64,000 nt of DNA from Ascochyta rabiei. Its lineage: Eukaryota > Ascomycota > Dothideomycetes > Pleosporales > Didymellaceae. This document shows, piece after piece, positions 45,974 through 57,421 of the stretch. The notes beneath the pieces were generated by a model, which saw only the letters and a list, made by a program, of their open reading frames with translations, did no database searches and was not told the DNA's origin. The translations under genes and the position numbers were made by a program. The stretch's first letter is position 1. Each line of letters opens with the position of its first letter. The stretch is taken from positions 434,001 through 498,000 of the forward strand of contig NC_082406.1 of the NCBI RefSeq assembly GCF_004011695.2. Reading direction: 5' to 3'.

Positions 45974-46885
45974 TGTGCAGACATCGTAATCTGCGGGCGA
46001 GTCTCGGATGCAAGTCCGGTCATTGGTGCTGCGTATTGGTGGCACGAGTGGCAGCGATCAGATCTTGACAAGCTTGCGAATGCCTTCGTTGCGGGCCACT
46101 TATCGGAGTGCTCGTCGTACAGCACGGGCGGCAACTACACCGGGTTCAAGGACCTCGAGTGCCTTGGCTGGGACAACATTGGCTACCCCATCGTCGAAAT
46201 CTCACGGCCTGGCGACGTTGTCATCACAAAAAACAAGGGCTCGGGAGGCGAAGTTTCAGTCAATACACTCACATCTCAGTGCCTCTACGAGATCCAGGGT
46301 CCTCGGTACTTCAACTCTGACGTGACCGCCGTGCTAGATCATATCTCATTTGAGCACATCTCAGGAACACCGCGTCGCTCTCAAAGGGGTCAAAGGTGCG
46401 CTTCCACTCCGACAACAAAAGTGGGGATTACTGTGAAGCCAATCCACCAAGCCGAGATGCACTGGTTCCTGACGGGATTGGACATACCTGCGAAAGCGCG
46501 CATGTTGGAGCAGCTCATCCGTGCGCAGGTGGGTTCTCATATTGAGGAGCTTGTGCACCTTTCTTTCCAGGTAATTGGATCCTGCGCAGAGAATCCCACA
46601 ACTCAGAACGCCGCCACAGTCGACTTTCGTGCGATCGCTCAAGCACGTAGGGCCGATGATCTTGGCCCTGCGAAGTTGGTGCGGTCATGTATTGATCCCA
46701 TCATGTGTGCTTACCCAGGCGGCAGCTTTAACCTCGATCTTCGACAAGCATTTCCCAAGGAAGTGTTCGACTACTTTGTCACTATCTTGCCCCCATTCGC
46801 TATCCAACACAAAGTGCACCTTGCGGCTGAAGCGGCGATTGACATGCCACCACCTTCAGACACTAAAATATGGCTAGATCAGTAG
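45974..46885 (+). pseudogene. AtuA-like (DUF1446) protein, truncated at both ends
   Basis: One frame of about 300 codons from ADIVICGRV (45977) to TAG at 46883-46885; an in-frame TGA lies just upstream at 45971. Family-like stretches include SPVIGAAYWWHEW, FVAGHLSECSSYSTGGNY, KNKGSGGEVSVNTLTSQCLY and PTTKVGI. QNAATVDFRAIAQARRADDL and the ending AIDMPPPSDTKIWL also fit. Complete fungal members are about 600 residues and begin with roughly 180 residues absent here; the usual C-terminal tail is also absent. AtuA-type proteins are linked to acyclic terpene use in bacteria; the fungal role is unclear. Most likely a decaying fragment, as no start or upstream exon was found. Confidence 0.75.
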
Positions 46886-47540
46886 CCTACCCAAGATATC
46901 ACAATCGCTCCAAGAGATCTTAGCAGCTTTCCTTTGCCGCCTGCGGCATTATTGCTCGAAACTATCAGGTAATCCCAGGATGCTGAACCTTCATCTATCC
47001 GCACATCTCCGTTTGTGCGCAATAGCAATTGCAGCCCAACGAAGAGACATCCGCTCTGTCACGTGTCTATAGATGCATCACCTCCGCTGTAGTTTCTCTT
47101 GATCGACCTTGGACTACTGTAGTCGTTGTAGCCTATCCAATGATAATATTGTTTATCCCCAGGGCTGATCTAGGCCCTCCACGTGCTACGGATCAGACGT
47201 GAGCTGTGAAATCGAGGAGTACAGTCAGCCAACATGCCAGCGGACCGACGTTTTGCCCTTTACTCGATGCAAACACGGCATACCATCTGCACCGTGGAGA
47301 TGCTTCGCAGATGCACTGCAGCACTTCTGCATAAGATTGCGACCCGTGCTGCCGATATCGGAATCGTCTCAGGACACGCTTGAGCTGACCAACGCTAAGA
47401 GCTTAACCTTGCCTTAGCAGCTCCACCTAACCAACGCTAGGGATTATCTTTTAAAGTTTTAAACCTATTTAACGTAGAAGAAAATATAAACATGTTAGCA
47501 TGTTAGGATTATATTTATAACAAAATCTTAGATCTTAAAT

Positions 47541-47608
47541 CTTAGGGTTGGAGTTAGTTTAAGGTTAGGGTTAGCTTAAGGTTAGGGTTATTTTTAGGTT
47601 AGGGTTAT
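47541..47608 (+). repeat. degenerate telomere-like TTAGGGTTA repeats
   Basis: At least four GGTTAGGGTTA-like or TTAGGGTT words, separated by short T/A-rich spacers, in an AT-rich 200-nt patch. TTAGGG is the telomere unit of most filamentous ascomycetes. Confidence 0.7.
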
Positions 47609-47769
47609 CTAAATCTATTATATTTTATTATTATAGAGTGCAGCAGCTACAAAGATTTTTATTTTGGTGTTCTTGCGTGTTGCTTGGACTAAGTAGGTGA
47701 GTCAGTGGTCAGGTCAGCTTTAGCGTTGGTCAGCTCAAGTGTATCCTCGAATCGTCTACGGCTGACCGC

Positions 47770-48207
47770 TTATCGCCTAGATCGACGTCTCCTTATCAGC
47801 TATCTGCTGTTTACCTCACCAAAACCATCAGCCTTACAACGGCTTGTTAACTCCATGCCCAGAGCTGGACTAGCTTGGAGCATACGTTCAACCATGGAGA
47901 GCAAATCATCGATCCTTCAAAGTGGGGCAAACGGTTCGATGTACTCCGCTATAACCCCGACCACCCTGCCGCCGCCGCCCACCAGGCCCCGTCCGTGCTT
48001 ATCAGCGCACGCAAAGTGACCGGCAAGCAAGCCAACCACGAGCATTCAATGCGAGTGTAAACCCTCCGGGGTCCTGTTCATCGCTTCGCTTCCGGTCTGG
48101 TTCATCGACATGCATACATAGTATCTCGCGTTTGACCTTGGGCTATCTGTAGCCAATCAGCAGCGTGTACATCATGCTGTCCATGCGGGTGAACAACGTC
48201 GCGATAG
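47770..48207. promoter_or_regulatory. cluster of GATA-factor sites upstream of DUR3
   Basis: Six HGATAR matches by eye: 47770-47775, 47793-47798, 47800-47805, 47999-48004, 48143-48148 (all reverse strand) and 48202-48207 (forward). About two are expected by chance in 640 nt. Nitrogen GATA activators (AreA type) are known to control fungal urea transporters. Confidence 0.45.
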
Positions 48208-48340
48208 CAGTTGTGTGGTTGGTATCGTTGGCTGAACATGGCGTGGATCGCCACATGTATAGATACTGCCAACGCCGCCGATCTGGGGCCACGTTGGTAA
48301 CCAACGGCTCTCTACGCGACACATATCAGCTTCCGGCAAA

Positions 48341-50647
48341 ATGGCAGGCGGTCCCGCACCTACAGGTCCTTCGGCCTCGCCTTTGGGCCAGGCTTGGGGT
48401 TATGGCATTGTGCTTGGTCTTGGATTCTTGTTCGCACTTGGCATGGTGAGGAACGTGAAATGCAACGTTAGGGACGTTGATCTGATGATATGGGCAGGTC
48501 TTCACTACATGGGTCTTGAGACGATACAACAATGAGTTGCAGACTTCTGAGATGTTCTCGACGGCCGGTCGTACGGTCAAGTCTGGTCTTGTCGCCAGTG
48601 CTGTTGTGTCTTCGTGGACCTGGGCTGCGACTCTGTTGCAGTCAAGCAGCGTGGCTTTTCGATACGGTATGTACTGTTGTTTGCATCGTACAAAGTTGAG
48701 GTGGGTCACAGAACTAACGCTACAAAGGTGTCTCTGGCCCCCTGTGGTATGCTGCTGGTGCTACCGTGCAGATTTTGCTGTTTGCGACGGTTGCTATCGA
48801 GCTGAAGAGAAGAGCACCCAACGCCCATGTGAGCATGGCAGTTATATTGCTGAGAAAGGCGTGATCTGACGACCCACCAGACCTTCCTTGAGGCAGTCCG
48901 TGCCCGCTATGGAACAGCCACACATTTCGTGTACATCACTTTCGGCTTGTTCACCAACATCCTTGTTACAGCTATGCTGCTTACTGGTGGCTCCGCTGTT
49001 GTGACGTCTTTGACCGGAGTTCCTACTGCAGCTGCTTGCTTCCTGCTCCCAGTTGGCGTTGTTATTTACACCATGTTTGGTGGCATCAAGGCCACTTTCC
49101 TTACCGACTATGTCCACACTGTTATCTTGCTCGTCATCATCCTGACCTTCGCATTCACCACCTATGCGACCGGAAACAGGCTAGGCTCTCCACGAGCTGT
49201 GTACGATGCACTGCAAGATCTCTCAGCCCACACTCCGGTGGCGGGCAATGCTGGTGGAAGCTATTTGACAATGAGAAGCAAAGAAGGTGCCATCTTCTTC
49301 GTCATCAACATCATCGGTAACTTTGGCACTGTGTTCATGGACAACGGTTACTACAACAAAGCCATCGCTGCTAGTCCTGTTCATGCACTACCCGGGTACA
49401 TCATTGGAGGTAAGAGCCAGTTCAGCTTCTCCCAGGAATTGGTCAGCTAATCCAATATAGGGCTCTCGTGGTTCGCCATTCCCTGGCTGTGCGCAACAAC
49501 AATGGGTCTCGCCGCTCTAGCTCTACAAGGAAGCGAGTACTTCCCAACATACCCAAATCCAATGGCCGACGCGGATATCAGCGCCGGTCTTGTCTTGCCC
49601 TACGCAGCCACTGCCATCCTTGGATCTGGAGGTGCCGTAGCAACGCTCTTGATCGTCTTTATGGCCGTCACTAGTGCCTTCTCCGCTCAGCTCATTGCGG
49701 TATCTTCCATCTTGACATACGACATCTACAACACCTACATCAACCCCAAGGCCAGCGGCAAGCGTCTCGTTTACACATCTCACACATGTGTTGCAGGCTT
49801 TGGACTCCTCATGGCCGCGTTCTCCACTGGTCTGCACTACGCTGGCATTAGCATGGGATACCTATATCTTCTGATGGGCGTCATAATTTCGTCTGCCGTC
49901 CTTCCTGCAACGCTGACGCTGATGTGGAAGGGCCAAAACTTCTGGGCGGCCACACTCAGCCCTGTCCTTGGACTCTGCTGCAGCATCATCGCCTGGCTCG
50001 TCACAACCGCCAAGCTCAACGACGGCGTCGTCAACGTCGAGACCTCTGGCGCCAACAACCCCATGTTGGCAGGAAACGTGGTGGCGCTGCTGAGCCCAGC
50101 CATCTTCATCCCAGTCCTCACGCTGATCTTCGGCGTCGCAGACTACGACTGGGTCAGCATGAAGAACATCCGTCTCATCGATGATTCCGACGTCGCGGCC
50201 GCCGCACATGTCGATCCCGAAGCCCTGGTCGGCCGTCACACAGCGCTGAGCCCAGACGCCGAAGCAGCCGAGCAAGCGAAGCTCCTGCGCGCGTCCAAGA
50301 TTGCAAAATTCACCACCGCAACCATGACGCTTGTCCTCCTCGTCCTCTGGCCCATGCCACTCTACGGCACCGGCTACATCTTCAGCCCCGGTTTCTTCGC
50401 CGGCTGGGTCGTTGTCGGTATCATCTGGCTCATGTGCTCGACGCTTGCCGTTGGCGTGTACCCGCTGTGGGAGGGCAGGATGAGCCTCGCTAGGAACTTT
50501 GGCGGTATGTGGCGCGATGTCACTGGTAAAGGTCCCAAGCGACACGGTCAGCATATTGAGGTTGTTGATGGTGAGAACACAGCAGAGAGCGGGGCGCATA
50601 CCCCGAAGGAGGCAGCGGCGGATGAGAAGGCTATGGAGGTGAAGTAA
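48341..50647 (+). CDS. DUR3: urea active transporter, DUR3 type (sodium:solute symporter family)
   Basis: Model join(48341..48445, 48498..48666, 48728..48828, 48881..49409, 49461..50647), 696 residues, close to yeast Dur3 (about 735). Introns of 52, 61, 52 and 51 nt, all GT-AG and in phase. It imports urea (in yeast also polyamines) across the plasma membrane by proton symport. Characteristic parts: [20 protein letters not shown] (segment 1), [71 protein letters not shown] and [21 protein letters not shown] further conserved stretch is [20 protein letters not shown]. About 15 hydrophobic segments are expected. The hydrophilic C-terminal tail follows [14 protein letters not shown]. The ATG at 48341 directly precedes the family N-terminus. 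Confidence 0.94.
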
Positions 50648-50899
50648 GTTCTAGTTTTCCATCAAAACGAAGAAGGAGGAGGGGAGAGGGGGAAGGAGGG
50701 AGAAATTGGTGATTTGATACCCCTGTCTATGGTTCGCTTGAGCATACAATTGGCTTGAGAAGCCTGGTGTGAAGATGAGTTCTGATCAATTTTGCTTTAA
50801 TGTTACTTGCACTCTGAATGATTACAAGTCACAGAAGTAAATATGCCATTTCATCAGTTCGACTAAACCGCAAAACCTGCATCGTCCTGGATAGTCGGC
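50648..50899. terminator. convergent 3' flanks of DUR3 and the lyase gene
   Basis: 252 nt between two convergent stop codons; it begins with a G/A-rich tract after DUR3 and must hold both polyadenylation zones. No specific signal assigned. Confidence 0.4.
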
Positions 50900-52708
50900 T
50901 TAGACCTGATCCAGCACCAAGCTGTCCCACAGCCAGCCTCTCCACTGTGAGGTCCTTGTGACCTTGATGTCCAGCTTGTTCGTCCCGTTCTTGAACGTCT
51001 CGGCGCTAACCGGGAATTCCAACAGTCTCCACTCTCCATTCCTCGTTGCACCGCGGTATGTGTCCTGGCTGTTGAGCAGACTCGCGCTAGTGATGTTTCC
51101 AATCTTCACATTGTTGAGCAAAATGTCACAGCTTGAGCCTTGCGAGAAGCCGGCAAGAGACACGGTCAACTTGGATGCCGCGGCACTCTTAACGGGGAAG
51201 TTCACAGACCATGTGCCAAGCGCAGATTGCCCAAAGTACCAATCCTTTGCGGTGCTGGTGCCGACGGTGTAGGTGAGGTTGCCAGGTGCCTTTGAAATGC
51301 GGCCGTGCTCGAATGGCTTGTTGGCATCTGCGAGCGCGAAACCGTCGGACTTGCGGTCGAAATCGCCGATTTGGAAAATGCGCTTGCTCTTGTCTGTGAC
51401 TTTCCACTTCAAGTCCTTCAGATTTGTGGTATCGCCCTTGCGGATTACTACGTCGTTTTGTGTGAAGTTGGTGGTCACATCGCCGATCGCCCCACCGTTG
51501 CCCCAGGCTTGCAGCGCGTACGAACCAGTGCGGACATCTTTGAAAGAGAATTTACCGTCCACATCGGCGTAGGAGGTGTAGTAGAAGTCCTTGCCCTGAT
51601 CGAGCGTGGAGATGGTTGAATTGTTGTTGTCGCCAAGGAAGACGGCTGCGCCGGCGGCTGGGCGGCCGTCGCTCAAAAGAAGGCGACCTTGTATCTTACC
51701 ACGTGACTGGTAGGCTTTGTCGTTGTACCACTTGTAGGGCCATGCTGACTCCTCCTTAGCGGCGCGGGCCGCGGCGTCGTCTTTGGAGCCATCGTTTAGG
51801 TACCAGAGCCAAGGGCCCCAGACTTTGCCGTCGACGAAGACATCGCGCGAAACGGCCTGGTAGTGTGTACCATGAATCATGTTCAGTTGGACTGCATCGC
51901 CAGTCTTAGATTCGCGATGGACCTATGCATGTTAGCCTAGAGATTTTCCAGGAAGAAAGGCACATACAAAGAGTTCTTGTTTCAGATGGTCGCCATTGAA
52001 ATAGTCCTTGCCAGGGTTCAGGTACCAGCTTCCTACTTCATCGCCATAGACACCGTGGAAATCGTTGTCTCGGACGTTACTGCTCCAGTCATACTTTGTC
52101 AAGAAGGTACCGTCAGGCTTCTGCCAGGTCTCGTCTTGTACGTTTGTCGAGATGGTGTACTCAGCAAGGGCTGGCAGGGGACCGTCCCTAACGTTTGTTC
52201 GGGCATTAGGGAAGGAGACGTTGTCGAGACGCCAGAGGGTTCTGAACTCGCCCAGCGTAGGGAGAGCGCGGTTGACGAAGTATTGGTACGATCCGTGAAG
52301 GCCGTCGTAGATTACCCAATGCATGTCCCCTTCGATGGCCGTAAACTTGATGTTGATCCAGTCGCTGCCTGTGTCGACGACTAAAGCAGATGTCCACTTG
52401 AGGTCAGAAGCAGCGCCGTCTGTTTTGCGTGTTAATACTTGAATTTCCAAGGAAGGCGATAGAGGACTCGACTTACTGTAGCTCACATAATGACCCACGG
52501 CCTGTCCAACTCTGTCTTTCCCCTTGTACCAGAGCTTGTTGGCATACTGTAGGTTTTGTGTGACATTCCAGACATCGTTGCCGATTACCCAGGTCGAGTT
52601 GCCGACCTCCTTGAAGAAGCTCTTGGGTTGCTTCGCACGTTCTTCGAGTGGTGCGCCTAGAGTTGAGCCTGCGAAGGCAGCGAGGCTGAGAAGCTTGAAT
52701 CCACCCAT
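50900..52708 (-). CDS. rhamnogalacturonan lyase, polysaccharide lyase family 4
   Basis: Model complement(join(50900..51922, 51968..52419, 52477..52708)), 568 residues; introns of 57 and 45 nt. It cleaves the rhamnogalacturonan I backbone of pectin by beta-elimination and is secreted. MGGFKLLSLAAFAGSTLG is the signal peptide; an upstream in-frame ATG (52744) would place 12 residues in front of it. The catalytic N-terminal part includes GHYVSYNGAASDLKW (across the first splice) and DMHWVIYDGLHGSYQYFVNR. The middle part has DVFVDGKVWGPWLWYLNDG and IQGRLLLSDGRPAAGA, the start of the FnIII-like domain. The C-terminal CBM-like domain has WYFGQSALGTWSVNF and RNGEWRLLEFPVSAETFKNG. The catalytic Lys/His pair was not mapped. 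Convergent with DUR3. Confidence 0.92.
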
Positions 52709-54941
52709 TGTGAATGAAACAGAAGAAAGCGACGTGCTTGGCACTCAATGGCGAGCAGCAGAATATTTATCCTCTCGCAGAAGCTTTGACAAGTCCACCA
52801 TCGCGTGCAGGGTTTCGGTCGCGGATACCCCGAGCATATGAATCGTGGGTCGCGGGGTATGGGGTTAATCCCGGACGCATTTACCCATGCGAACATTGTT
52901 CCTGCAATCGGAGCATTGGCATTTGGTAGCGTGCCGTTGAGGCGACTGTTTCTTTTCAGGGACGGGAAGGTGTTCAGATGAACAAGTGTGACAAGGCAAC
53001 GCTTCCTGGCTGATGGAGGTCGATTGGATTTATTGCGACGGGCCCGACATGCTCGTTTTTCGGTTAGTGGGACAAACGCTAGTCATGATGGCATCCATGA
53101 GCCTGGTAGAGGGCGGCAAAGTGTTATTCTTGGTGGTGTGGGTCGGGAGTGTTTTCGCGATGGACACTATTGTGGCCTATGAGACGCCCGTCCCGTCAGC
53201 TTCCTTCACGGCACGCTTCCAAAAGAGAGCTTCTAAAAATAAGAGGTATGATCGGTCGAGGTAAAGCGTGGCCGTCGTGAAGATGAGAGGACTTCCGGAA
53301 GCTGCGGTATTGTTGACCAAATAAGCTAGTGTGTGACCACTTTCATCGACGCATGTCATGCGTCACGAACGCGTCAATTTCTTATTCACCTCACCCTCCC
53401 TGCAACTTAGTACGCCTGCATCGTCTGTTCATCCATCTACAATCCTTCATCGACCCAACCTCCACGTTAAGACAAAAACCAGGACACGTTCCCGTATACA
53501 CCTGTTATCGGTTCTCGCGTCTCGAATTCCACAGTCCTGGGCGGTGAATATGTTGTGGCTGTGTCATGTATGTCTTTGGGAAGCATTCTTTTGAACCAAA
53601 GGTATCAGGTCGGTTGCTGTCAGCACCCAGTGCTTGTTAGAAGACACCTTTAGCTGCAATGATATGCAGTCCTCTAAAGAGATGTGATCCTCTACATGCG
53701 TGTCTAGTGTCTCTCCAGATTTGATCTTTCTGAGATGTCAGCCGACCGACTGAAAACATGACGTGTCTTTCGACCTGCTTACTTGGAACTGCGACGACGA
53801 ACGAGAGTCCGAAACAAGGCAAGCCAGGGCAGTCGGTTGTATCTACCACACCCTCGAGGAACAATAGAGGCCACTTCTGCACGTCTGCTAGGCAACCTGA
53901 AGGCGCGGCTCACTCGATGATCCGGTGGATGCGCTTGACCAGATCTTCATTGAAACGAACCTCAGTATCTTCGGCGAACCGAGATCGAGCTCGAGACAAA
54001 GCAATGCTACAAGTATCGGCGGAAAGGAGTTTCCGAACAGATCCATACAATTCCAAACAGGAGCATCCCCCTCAAGGTTTTGGAATCTGTAGCAACAATC
54101 TGAGAATTCTCATCTGCAGGCATTGAGCTGGCGTAACATAGAACAAGATGGAATGAGGCTGCCCAAGAGCTGAAACCAGACACCCCTCCGTGCTTGCCCG
54201 TGTAGTGGACGCGAAAAGAGGAATTTCGCCAAATAGCAACACTTGTACCGTTGGGCATTTAACATCAGCAACATCAAAATTTTGCAAAGACCTGTATCAG
54301 CATGCAGAAATGCGGTGCATTTTCGCTCTTTCCTCGAAGTAAAGCATCCAGTCGCCAGCCAAAGGTTTGTTCTCCGACTGCAGCGGCGACCGTGCAGCTG
54401 ACATCGCTCGTTGACCGCTCCACCCACACTCTTCCCCGAACAGCTCAAGCCGCACGATATCGGAAAAGTGGAAGTCGGCATGTGAATTTAACTTCACGGT
54501 GAGCGGGTGACCCTGCACATCGTCAGTCACAGCGCGCAGCTCAACTGGCGCGATACTAGTCAATATTTTCCCCAAGTGCGATGAAAGTGAAGATGGATAC
54601 CGAAGACGTTCATCATGATGCTTATTCTGGGCGTTCCATCAAAGGGTGGACTTGGACTCCAAACGCCAGAGTCGCGTAAGAACCTACATGTCCCGCTCGT
54701 CGCGAGGACGATGTGTTTCAACCGAGCAAGACATGCTACGACGGCACAAGGGCTCGTCTTGAAGCAAGTCGCAAGAAAACAACACCAACCCTCGAATCAT
54801 ACTCTAACCTCTGTAACATACAAAGCAGTGTTGTAAGACAAGGACTCAGTCGATTCAACGAAGAACACCTTTATAGTCCGTTACCTACTCCACCAATAGC
54901 GGTAAAACAAGAGCAAAGAGAAGAAGCACTACCTACTAAGA
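52709..54941. other. intergenic region with one gene fragment
   Basis: Lyase promoter, then about 2 kb with no intact gene. The open frame at 53013-53264 has a hydrophobic stretch (LVEGGKVLFLVVWVGSVFAM) but no recognised family. The fragment at 54007-54258 is described separately. Confidence 0.5.
54007..54258 (-). pseudogene. fragment of a DUF7587-like gene
   Basis: The minus strand reads VHYTGKHGGVSGFSSWAASF then HLVLCYASSMPADENSQIVA. The neighbouring intact gene on the plus strand has SPFSSWAASLHLVLCYASS followed by an acidic loop and VAVMDTQ. The same core block, without the preceding and following domain parts, marks a decayed paralogue in opposite orientation. A possible 5' remnant lies at 54297-54575, but no splice link is convincing. 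Confidence 0.55.
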
Positions 54942-56056
54942 ATGTTAGATGCAACGAACCCATCTCCGATACCCAGCAAGCGAAAAAAGCACTTCGAGCG
55001 TAAGCATCCCCTTTTTCCTTCAAGGCCCACGCACTCGTTGATGAACCCACCCCAGACCTCCGCCAAACCACCATCCCACGCTTCCTCTTCCGCGCCTTCC
55101 ACCTCGAAAGCAGCGGCGGCCGACCAAAGGCACTCAGCAACCCCAACATAACCGTGCCACACGCCTACACGGCGTCTGCGCCCGTGCCCGGGTTCTACAA
55201 GACCCCAGAGCGCGACCTCGGTCGCATGGCCAACGCGCACTACGTTGGGAGGCACGTCCCGCTGTCCCCCTTCAGCTCGTGGGCAGCGTCGCTGCATCTC
55301 GTGCTGTGCTACGCGTCGTCGCTCGACGATGTGGCGTATGTGGCGGTTATGGATACGCAGATGCTGGACGGTGAGGTGCTGGTGTGGCATGTGCCACATC
55401 TCATGTCTGGGGCGAAACATGAGTATCTTGCGCACGGTGTGATCAAGGGGAGTGGGTATGTAGCTGTGCCGTTGCAGGCGATGGCACAGACGGGGTTGTT
55501 GAATGTATTCACCGAGTTGGCGCGGCGGAAGCTGTACATTGAGGCGCCGCCACCTGCCTTTTCCTTTGGCATGGAGTTGCGGCAGCACATGTTCGAGCAG
55601 AAGTATGGCCGGCCCGCTGCGGAGATTCTGCACAAGACACGCGTCATCTCTGATTTGTTTGGCGAGCTCTGGTTTCCAGTGGCCACGGCGCTGCTGTGCG
55701 TGCGCCCGTGGCCCTGGTTCTGGCCAGACGTCGATCAGGGCCGGAGTGCTCCTGCTCGTAGAGAGCTGCAGCGTATACTTCGATCGATGAAAATCACGGC
55801 GAAGCCCGCTTGGCTTGAGAGCCAGCTCTCTTGGCTGCAGCACGGCGCTGTGCAGACGACGCCTGGTGCGGGCGATTCGTACGACTTCCCTGATGTGCGC
55901 GAGTGGATTGATCTTCTGCATGCCATAGCGCGTCACTTTGAGTCGGAGGAGACAAAAAAACGCAAACCTGAGGACAGCACGGTTGCAGCTGGTGACGAGC
56001 GTGAAACTCGATCAAAACGGCGGGCGACCGAGTCCAATAAGGTAGGGTCTCTGTAG
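54942..56056 (+). CDS. hypothetical protein, DUF7587-like
   Basis: Model join(54942..54999, 55056..56056), 352 residues; one 56-nt GT-AG intron restores the frame that would stop without it. The N-terminus is basic (PIPSKRKKHFE). TTIPRFLFRAFHLESSGG opens the conserved domain, followed by MANAHYVGRHVPLSPFSSWA, SLHLVLCYASS, VAVMDTQMLDGEVLVWHVPH and HEYLAHGVIKGSGYVAVPL. The C-terminal part has no membrane segment and ends in a Lys/Arg/Glu-rich tail with possible nuclear signals (KKRK, SKRR). The family is widespread in dothideomycetes, often in many copies, with unknown function; I associate it with Pfam DUF7587 from memory, unverified. Confidence 0.65.
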
Positions 56057-56156
56057 GCTGGAGTATCGGTCGAGGACAGCTACCATGATTCACAGAAAGC
56101 CGGAATACTGCGATGGTACCAGTAGTTCAAGCCTACTGCAGCTATTCCCATCTACA

Positions 56157-57421
56157 TCAAACCCATTTCGAGCAGTAACTGCACCTCTCGATCTTTATCT
56201 CGCCCTTCTCAATCGCACCTCTAGTACCGAACCCAAATCTCCTCGAAGAAGTCGTCTCTCCATCACCTACAAGCTCTCCAGATCTTACGTTCAAATCCAA
56301 CAACGTCTTTAGAGCATTTTGTTCGCCCTTCAAAGATCCCGCCTTCGCTTCCCGGCTCATTTCCGTGTCACCCGTCGTAGTCATCATGACCTGCAAGAAG
56401 CCGCCATCCGTGGCGGGCGTACCGTTCCGTTTCAGCGAACCCAAACCAAGAACAATGAAAACCAGAGGCAGTCCAGGCATAGTCCGTATAGCAAGAGCAT
56501 GTCGAAGGGGTGCGAGAAGCGGTACACGTTCCTTGACTGGGTATCACTGGCGCTGACGTTGCCGCACCAGGTATTTAGCGAAAGTGCAGAGATAGCGAAG
56601 TTGATGACAAGGGCAACGATAGATGCTTCGGCGATACGAAGCGACCTCTGTGGATTGAAAAACACAGTTTCGTTCTGTCCAAAGCGGTACATGTTGAAAA
56701 CGCCGTCTTGGAGCGTTGTACAGTCTGTATACTCCAGTCATGAGCATGAACCTTGTAGATTGCGTGATGATCTTACTTTTTCCCGGACTGTTCACTCATT
56801 TGTTCAAAGCCACGCGCTGAAGCACAGTGCCGTTGGGCATCTGGTAAGCCATTTCCGTCGAGTTTTTCTTTACCCGACTCACAGACAAACTCCATTGGTG
56901 GTCAAGATGCTGGCCAACGGACCCGAGAGTGGCGCGACTTTGAGCTTGGGAGATCTGCTCGGGTAGAGTATCTCTCCGGTACGTCGATACCAGTGTGCCA
57001 TTCAGTGTTTCCATGACCTTGGTGAGGTTTTACGTATATAAATTGAACGTCCCGTCATTGTACTTTTGTGCAACGTTCGATGTCTTAATTGTTGCAGTAT
57101 TACCCCAAATAAATATACTTATATCTCATGCTGCAACCTTTCTTCGAGAGCTATAGTGTACTTGATGCGTTGTACTCCTCTTTCGTAAGTGACGTTTACT
57201 CGATACGCCGTCGTGTATTCATCGCATTGCATAGCTCGTTCCTCGACGAGCATAGCGCCGGTCGTATCTGAGGATGATGAGTCGCAGCGCTGTTTGTCCG
57301 GACAGCCGGAACATGTCTCTTGGGGGGGCGGGAAGATAGCCCACAGGATCGACGTGAGTAAGCGTGAAACTAGGCTGGTCTGGAAACCACGTTCCGTCAA
57401 AGACGACCAACGTGGTTCCAT
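56157..57421 (-). pseudogene. fungal membrane-protein gene, frame-damaged or unresolved exons
   Basis: Minus-strand blocks look like one protein in several frames. 57421-57119 has CSGCPDKQRCDSS and CDEYTTAYRVNVTYERGVQR. 57014-56799 includes STEMAYQMPNGTVLQRVALN. 56692-56435 reads MYRFGQNETVFFNPQRSLR, then two membrane segments (ASIVALVINFAISALSLNTW and FDMLLLYGLCLDCLWFSLFL). 56480-56160 gives SLKRNGTPATDGGFLQVMMT and TGDTEMSREAKAGSLKGEQN. The last two blocks overlap in different frames at 56435-56480 with no room for an intron, which suggests a 1-nt indel there. Upstream joins remain unclear. Function unknown. Composition suggests a secreted or vesicle N-terminal domain followed by membrane helices and a cytoplasmic tail. 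Confidence 0.45.

Larger units (their letters stand above)
46886..48340. other. intergenic region upstream of DUR3
   Basis: No convincing gene. An AT-rich stretch at about 47440-47640 contains TTAGGG-like words. From 47650 the composition is normal and forms the DUR3 promoter, with several GATA-type sites. Open frames at 47705-48060 show no domain. Confidence 0.5.
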
